From Candidatus Corynebacterium avicola (lineage in GTDB: Bacteria; Actinomycetota; Actinomycetes; Mycobacteriales; Mycobacteriaceae): a DNA stretch of 46,923 nucleotides. The stretch lies in contig DXGC01000078.1 of the NCBI GenBank assembly GCA_019114135.1, forward strand, positions 1 through 46,923. The letters are read 5' to 3'. Positions 43,451 through 46,923 of this stretch are shown here, piece by piece; position 1 is the first letter of the stretch, and the number at the start of each line of letters is the position of its first letter. Below the pieces are notes generated by a model. It saw nothing but the letters and a program-made list of their open reading frames with translations. It did not search any database and had not been told where the DNA came from. The position numbers and the translations under genes are program-made.

Positions 43451-45136
43451 CTAGAGCTGGGCCACCAGCATCGGGGCGGCGGAGACCGGGTCGATGCCGG
43501 CCTCCTCCAGGGCCTTCAGCGCGGCCTCCGGGTCCGTGGCGAAGTGGGACGCGGTCTCGCGGTCCACACCCAGACGCTCGGCGGCGGCGACGGTGGCGTC
43601 CGGGTCCTCGGCCAGGCGGGCCGCGGACTCCGGGTCCACGCCGGCATCCTCGAGGGTTGTGCGGATGGCCTCCGGGTCTGCGGCCGGGGCCGGTGCAGCA
43701 GCGTCCGCGTCGGCGGGTGCCTCGGCCGGGGCAGCGTCCTCGCCCTCGCCGGCCTTGTTTGCTGCACCCTCGCCGGACTCGGCGTCGATGCGGTCCAGCA
43801 GGGCGTCCTTGTCGACGGTACCGCCGGCGATCTGCGCGGCGTAGTTGTCGGCACCGAAAGCGCTCATCAGGCGCAGGATGCTGTCCAGGGTCACGCCCTC
43901 GCCGCCGCCCAGGGCGTCGCCGATGATCCCGGTCAGCGCGTTGATGTCGAAGCCGGACCCGCCGTCGATATCGGCGCTCTGCTCCTCGGGCAGGGAGCCG
44001 GCCAGCGAGCCGATCTGGCTGGCGATGTCCCCGCCGTCGGTACCGAGGCCGAGGGAGCCGAGGACCAGGGCGGCGACAGCGCCGAGCGGCAGGGTCTCAC
44101 CGGCGTCGCGGGCCTCCATACCGGAGGAGGTCAGTGCGGAGCCGAGGGTCTCGTCCAGGCCGGAGCCCAGTGCGGACTCCAGCACGGCCTCGGGGCCGAC
44201 GGTGCCGGCGACCAGGCCGAGCAGGTTGACCAGCAGGTCGGTGCTCAGCGGCTGGTTGAGGCCGGGCTCGCCGTTGGCCTCCTCGTGCTCGGTGTTGTTG
44301 GCTGCCTCGGCCTGGGCGCGGGCGGCATCGGTGATCGGACGCAGGGCGTCGGCGATGTTGCCGACCGCACTGCCGGCGGAGGGCTGTCCGGCGAGCTCCT
44401 GCAGCTGGGCATCGGTGCCGTAGTAGGTGTTCAGGTCGACGTCGGCGTAGATGCCGTCGACCTGGCCGGCGTCGGAGTACTGCCAGAAGGTGACCTCGTC
44501 CCAGCCGCCGGGGATCTCCGAGGGCAGGGTGGGGTTGTAGTACGCCAGCCACAGCGGGTACTCCGAGAACTCCTCGGTGTTACCCATGTCGTTGATCCAG
44601 AAGTCGTTGTACGTGTAGATGATCGGGTCACGGCCGGTGAGGATCTTGATCTCGTCGATCCAGTCACGCACCCAGTTCTGCAGTTCCTCAGGGCCGAGTC
44701 CGCCGGACTCCTCCAGGTCGAGGGTGGGCGGCAGGGAGGGTTGCGCACCGCTGGCCAGGGTGGCGGCGTAGTGCTGGGCCTCGGCGCGGGGGTCGCTGGT
44801 TCCCGGCTTGGCGAAGTGGTAGCTGCCCGGGGTGACGCCGGCGGCGGAGGCCTTGGCGCTGTCCGAGGTGAAGTAGGGGTTGACGTAGCCGGTTCCCTCG
44901 CTGGCCTTGATGAAGGCGAAGCTCTGGCCGGACGCGGCGACGGTCTGCCAGTCGATGGCGCCGTCGTCGGGGTGCTGGTGGCTGGCGACGTCGACGCCGT
45001 CGAGGGCCCAGGAGGGCACCGGGACGACGTCAGTTGCGACCAGCGCAGCGACCGTCGCGGCGGAACCGAAGAGGGTGACTGCGGTAAGGCGGGCGGGGGT
45101 TGTGAGCGCGTGGCGACGCCAACGAAGGGAGAACAT
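43451..45136 (-). CDS. Secreted GH25 muramidase with C-terminal 24-residue repeats
   Basis: 561-residue exported lysozyme-type muramidase. After a basic, hydrophobic N-terminal signal or anchor (1-45) the GH25 barrel runs from LDGVDVASHQ (about 45) to about 260. The catalytic Asp140/Glu142 are in PTLDLEES, and FWQYSDAGQVDGIYADVDLN is at its end. It would cut peptidoglycan glycan strands. Residues 260-486 are low-complexity, Ala/Gly/Asp-rich, with two hydrophobic stretches. The last 75 residues (487-561) are three 24-residue repeats, each starting DP and containing G(V/I)D about 13 residues on. The same module ends the neighbouring secreted protein (45357-45818). A TATCGT -10 lies seven bases before the ATG at 45136-45134, which I prefer over a longer start at 45187. 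Confidence 0.9.
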   Translation of the reverse strand: MFSLRWRRHALTTPARLTAVTLFGSAATVAALVATDVVPVPSWALDGVDVASHQHPDDGAIDWQTVAASGQSFAFIKASEGTGYVNPYFTSDSAKASAAGVTPGSYHFAKPGTSDPRAEAQHYAATLASGAQPSLPPTLDLEESGGLGPEELQNWVRDWIDEIKILTGRDPIIYTYNDFWINDMGNTEEFSEYPLWLAYYNPTLPSEIPGGWDEVTFWQYSDAGQVDGIYADVDLNTYYGTDAQLQELAGQPSAGSAVGNIADALRPITDAARAQAEAANNTEHEEANGEPGLNQPLSTDLLVNLLGLVAGTVGPEAVLESALGSGLDETLGSALTSSGMEARDAGETLPLGAVAALVLGSLGLGTDGGDIASQIGSLAGSLPEEQSADIDGGSGFDINALTGIIGDALGGGEGVTLDSILRLMSAFGADNYAAQIAGGTVDKDALLDRIDAESGEGAANKAGEGEDAAPAEAPADADAAAPAPAADPEAIRTTLEDAGVDPESAARLAEDPDATVAAAERLGVDRETASHFATDPEAALKALEEAGIDPVSAAPMLVAQL

Positions 45137-45270
45137 GCGCAACACGATACACACGAACCACACGAGTAACAGACGCAACACGCGCACCGTGTCGCAACTT
45201 TCTCAACTTTTTTTCTGGTGGGTGTGGGGCGGCGGGTGGCCGGGAAACCGCCAGGTGGCATGCATGACGA

Positions 45271-45296
45271 AACCCCGCCCGGGGACCGGACGGGGT
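45271..45296. terminator. Terminator hairpin after the small secreted gene
   Basis: AACCCCGCCCGG (45271-45282) and CCGGACGGGGTT (45285-45296) pair at 11 of 12 positions around a GA loop. On the minus strand it follows the small secreted gene (stop 45357) and precedes the GH25 promoter. Confidence 0.6.
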
Positions 45297-45310
45297 TGTG
45301 GAGGTTCACT

Positions 45311-45345
45311 CCGGCGATCGCCGGAACGCTTCCGGCATGTGCCGG
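45311..45345. repeat. Two short palindromes downstream of the small secreted gene
   Basis: CCGGCGATCGCCGG (45311-45324) is a perfect 14-bp palindrome and CCGGCATGTGCCGG (45332-45345) is a near-identical hairpin with a 2-nt centre. With 45271-45296 they make three hairpins in the 86 bases after the stop at 45357. They may reinforce termination or stabilise the transcript end. Confidence 0.55.
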
Positions 45346-45356
45346 GGGAGGCGCTG

Positions 45357-45818
45357 CTACAGGTTCGCGGCCAGAGCGTTCGCGGCCCACACCGGGTCGA
45401 TCCCGGCGGCCTGGGCGGTGTTCAGTGCCTGCTCCGGGTTGTTGGCGACCCAGATCGCGGTGTCGCGCGGGACGCCGAGGCGCTCACCGGCGGCGATGGT
45501 GGCCTCCGGGTCCTCGAGCAGTCGGTCGACGACGTCCGGGCTGACGCCGGCGGCGATGGCGACGGTGGCGACGCGGTCGGGGTCGTTGATGACGGCCTTG
45601 GTGGGGGACGCGTCGGTGGCGTCCTTGACGGCGGCGACGAGGGAGGCGGTGTCAGGCGCAGTAGGCACGGACGGAGCGGCGCTGGCAGCCGGCACGGCGA
45701 CACCGGCCAGGCTTCCGACGGCGACGGCGGTCACGGCGGCACGGGTGAGGAACCGGCGGCCGCGGGGTGAGGTAGCGGTGGCGTGGGCAGGGGCTGGAGA
45801 GCTGGAGAGAGTAGACAT
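45357..45818 (-). CDS. Small secreted protein with three 24-residue C-terminal repeats
   Basis: 153-residue exported protein. The N-terminus carries a Ser/Ala/Pro stretch, then SPRGRRFLTRAAVTAVAVGS with a hydrophobic core ending AVPAASA-AP. This is a Tat-like signal (an RR pair within RGRRFLT) or a Sec signal. The mature part is ~30 residues of linker followed by the 75-residue module (79-153) shared with the GH25 muramidase, with 40 of 75 positions identical by my alignment. The repeats begin DPDRVATVAIAAGVSPD, DPEATIAAGERLGVPRD and NPEQALNTAQAAGIDPV. TAACAT lies seven bases before the ATG, so the message may be leaderless. No catalytic motif is visible; binding or display at the cell wall is inferred. 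Confidence 0.82.
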   Translation of the reverse strand: MSTLSSSPAPAHATATSPRGRRFLTRAAVTAVAVGSLAGVAVPAASAAPSVPTAPDTASLVAAVKDATDASPTKAVINDPDRVATVAIAAGVSPDVVDRLLEDPEATIAAGERLGVPRDTAIWVANNPEQALNTAQAAGIDPVWAANALAANL

Positions 45819-45893
45819 GCCAGCGATGTTAGCCATGTTCGGCCCGGGCACAACTTCAGGAAGACGTCGGGAGTCGGTAGAAGTCAGACTGAG

Positions 45894-46923
45894 TCAGTGC
45901 TTCGGGTCATCGTCGGGGTCGGTGGGTCGCCGCGGTGACCAGGTGGTGGGGTCGGAATGCGGCCACGTGGTCGGACGCTCCGGCGTCTGCGTCTCGCGCT
46001 GGGAGCGCCCGAAGGATTCAGGTAGGTGACCGTCCTGCCAGGACGGTCCGGACTGCCACATCGGCGGGTGCTGTGCCTGCTGTGCCTGCTGTACCTGCTG
46101 TGCCGGATGCCCCGGCAGTCCCGGGAGATGTCCTGCCGGCAGGGGCTCCGGCACCTTACGGTAGATCGACACCACCGGGTAGACCCCCGCCTCCGCGGCA
46201 GGACGCGCTTCCCGGGTGCACCGGATGATCGCGGCGACCAGCAGAGCCGCGGCCGCACACCAGGTCACGACGTAGATCGTCAGCTGGACGGCCACCGAGT
46301 CCGTGATGATGTTCCAGCAGGCGTGGAAGAAGAAGCCCGCGAAGCCGCAGGCGAGGATCCAGCCCAGCCGGTGCGTCCTGTTCAGCCTGCGTCCGAAGAC
46401 CGCGACGCCGATGCCGTAGCCCACCAACCCCGCGAAGAGCACGTGCATGAGCGGGCCGGCCACGGTGCGCAGCAGCCACATGTCCAGCAACCCGGTGATG
46501 TCCGAGGACGGGTGGTCGATGGCGAAGAGCGAGGCGTACATGATGTTCTCGAAGGTCTCGAAGCCCAGCCCGACGAGCATGCCGGCGACCAGTCCGTGCC
46601 ACGGCCGGTTCCACCACGCCCGACCTATCTGCAGTACCAGCCACACACCAAGTCCCTTGGCCAGCTCCTCGGTGTACGCGCCGCCGAGTGACATGGAGAT
46701 CTCCGGCACGTCCCAGTCGTAGGCCAGTTCCATGAGGTGACCGGAGGTCGGTGACACCCCGATCAGGACACCGCCGGTCGCACCCCACACCATGGCGGTC
46801 AGGGCGAGCAGTTTCGGGGTGCCGCGGTAGATGAGCAGTCGGGAGATCCCGAACCACACGACCGCCAGGTACACCGCTCCGATGGCCAGGGAGAGGGCGA
46901 CGACCCCCGGGCCGGGGAAGACG
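45894..46923 (-). CDS. PrsW-family intramembrane protease, 5' end outside the window
   Basis: The gene runs off the right edge; at least 342 codons are visible. About eight TM segments are seen. The glutamate-type protease motifs of the PrsW family are present: EELAKGLGVW (EEXXK), GFETFENIMYAS, HVLFAGLVGYGIGV, and FFHACWNIITDS. PrsW proteins cut anti-sigma factors or other membrane proteins. The cytosolic C-terminus (about 100 residues) is Pro/Gln-rich with a QQVQQAQQAQ repeat encoded by near-9-bp repeats (46072-46101). An in-frame GTG at 46874 is not the likely start, because the frame upstream still reads as a hydrophobic helix. It precedes the small secreted gene on the same strand. Confidence 0.9.
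   Translation of the reverse strand, partial: VFPGPGVVALSLAIGAVYLAVVWFGISRLLIYRGTPKLLALTAMVWGATGGVLIGVSPTSGHLMELAYDWDVPEISMSLGGAYTEELAKGLGVWLVLQIGRAWWNRPWHGLVAGMLVGLGFETFENIMYASLFAIDHPSSDITGLLDMWLLRTVAGPLMHVLFAGLVGYGIGVAVFGRRLNRTHRLGWILACGFAGFFFHACWNIITDSVAVQLTIYVVTWCAAAALLVAAIIRCTREARPAAEAGVYPVVSIYRKVPEPLPAGHLPGLPGHPAQQVQQAQQAQHPPMWQSGPSWQDGHLPESFGRSQRETQTPERPTTWPHSDPTTWSPRRPTDPDDDPKH

Overview
The window reads as chromosomal DNA of a high-GC member of the Corynebacteriales (mycolic-acid bacteria), most likely a Corynebacterium of the GC-rich clade. The evidence is the arabinogalactan set (DprE1, DprE2, GlfT1, a Wzm/Wzt-type ABC exporter, GtrA proteins), a FadE5-like acyl-CoA dehydrogenase, strong GC bias at third codon positions, and many apparently leaderless promoters (a -10 hexamer 6-8 nt before the start codon). 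I see no integrase, transposase, phage gene, CRISPR array or rRNA. The ends are ordinary core/accessory chromosome, and both terminal genes are cut by the window edge.

Layout. 1-7 kb: the N-terminus of an unidentified gene, a FadE5-like acyl-CoA dehydrogenase, a divergent transporter/dehydrogenase pair (ACS-type MFS + SDR), and a copper operon (copZ-copA) behind a CsoR-type operator. 7.4-11.7 kb: two MFS transporters flank three small predicted zinc proteins (two CGNR/ABATE regulators and a zinc-ribbon protein). 11.8-14.1 kb: dprE1-dprE2, which make the decaprenyl-phosphoryl-arabinose donor, sharing a palindromic control region with a divergent 1075-residue TPR-like protein. 14.1-20.3 kb: five genes I cannot assign. 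20.4-28 kb: two overlapping GtrA genes, a lipoprotein coupled to glfT1, a Cys-nucleophile hydrolase with its XRE regulator, an EcsC protein, and wzt-wzm.

28-34.4 kb: a cysteine-desulfurase-like protein lacking the PLP lysine, a quinone oxidoreductase, a small membrane protein, tRNA-Ser(UGA), a gluconate-type permease, a secreted L,D-transpeptidase and a hypothetical protein. 34.4-41.3 kb: gltBD (glutamate synthase), bracketed by two related long palindromes. 41.4-47 kb: a LysE exporter, an S4 RNA-binding protein coupled to a double-VOC protein, then a minus-strand envelope group: a GH25 muramidase, a small secreted protein and a PrsW-type membrane protease.

The main theme is the mycolata cell envelope: donor synthesis (DprE1/E2), polyprenyl-linked sugar movement (GtrA, Wzm/Wzt), galactan initiation (GlfT1), peptidoglycan cross-linking (L,D-transpeptidase) and muramidase. 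The most novel signal is a 75-residue C-terminal module of three 24-residue repeats shared by the GH25 muramidase and its small secreted neighbour. Next are the palindromes bracketing gltBD, the perfect palindrome between dprE1 and the TPR gene, and the zinc-protein cluster.
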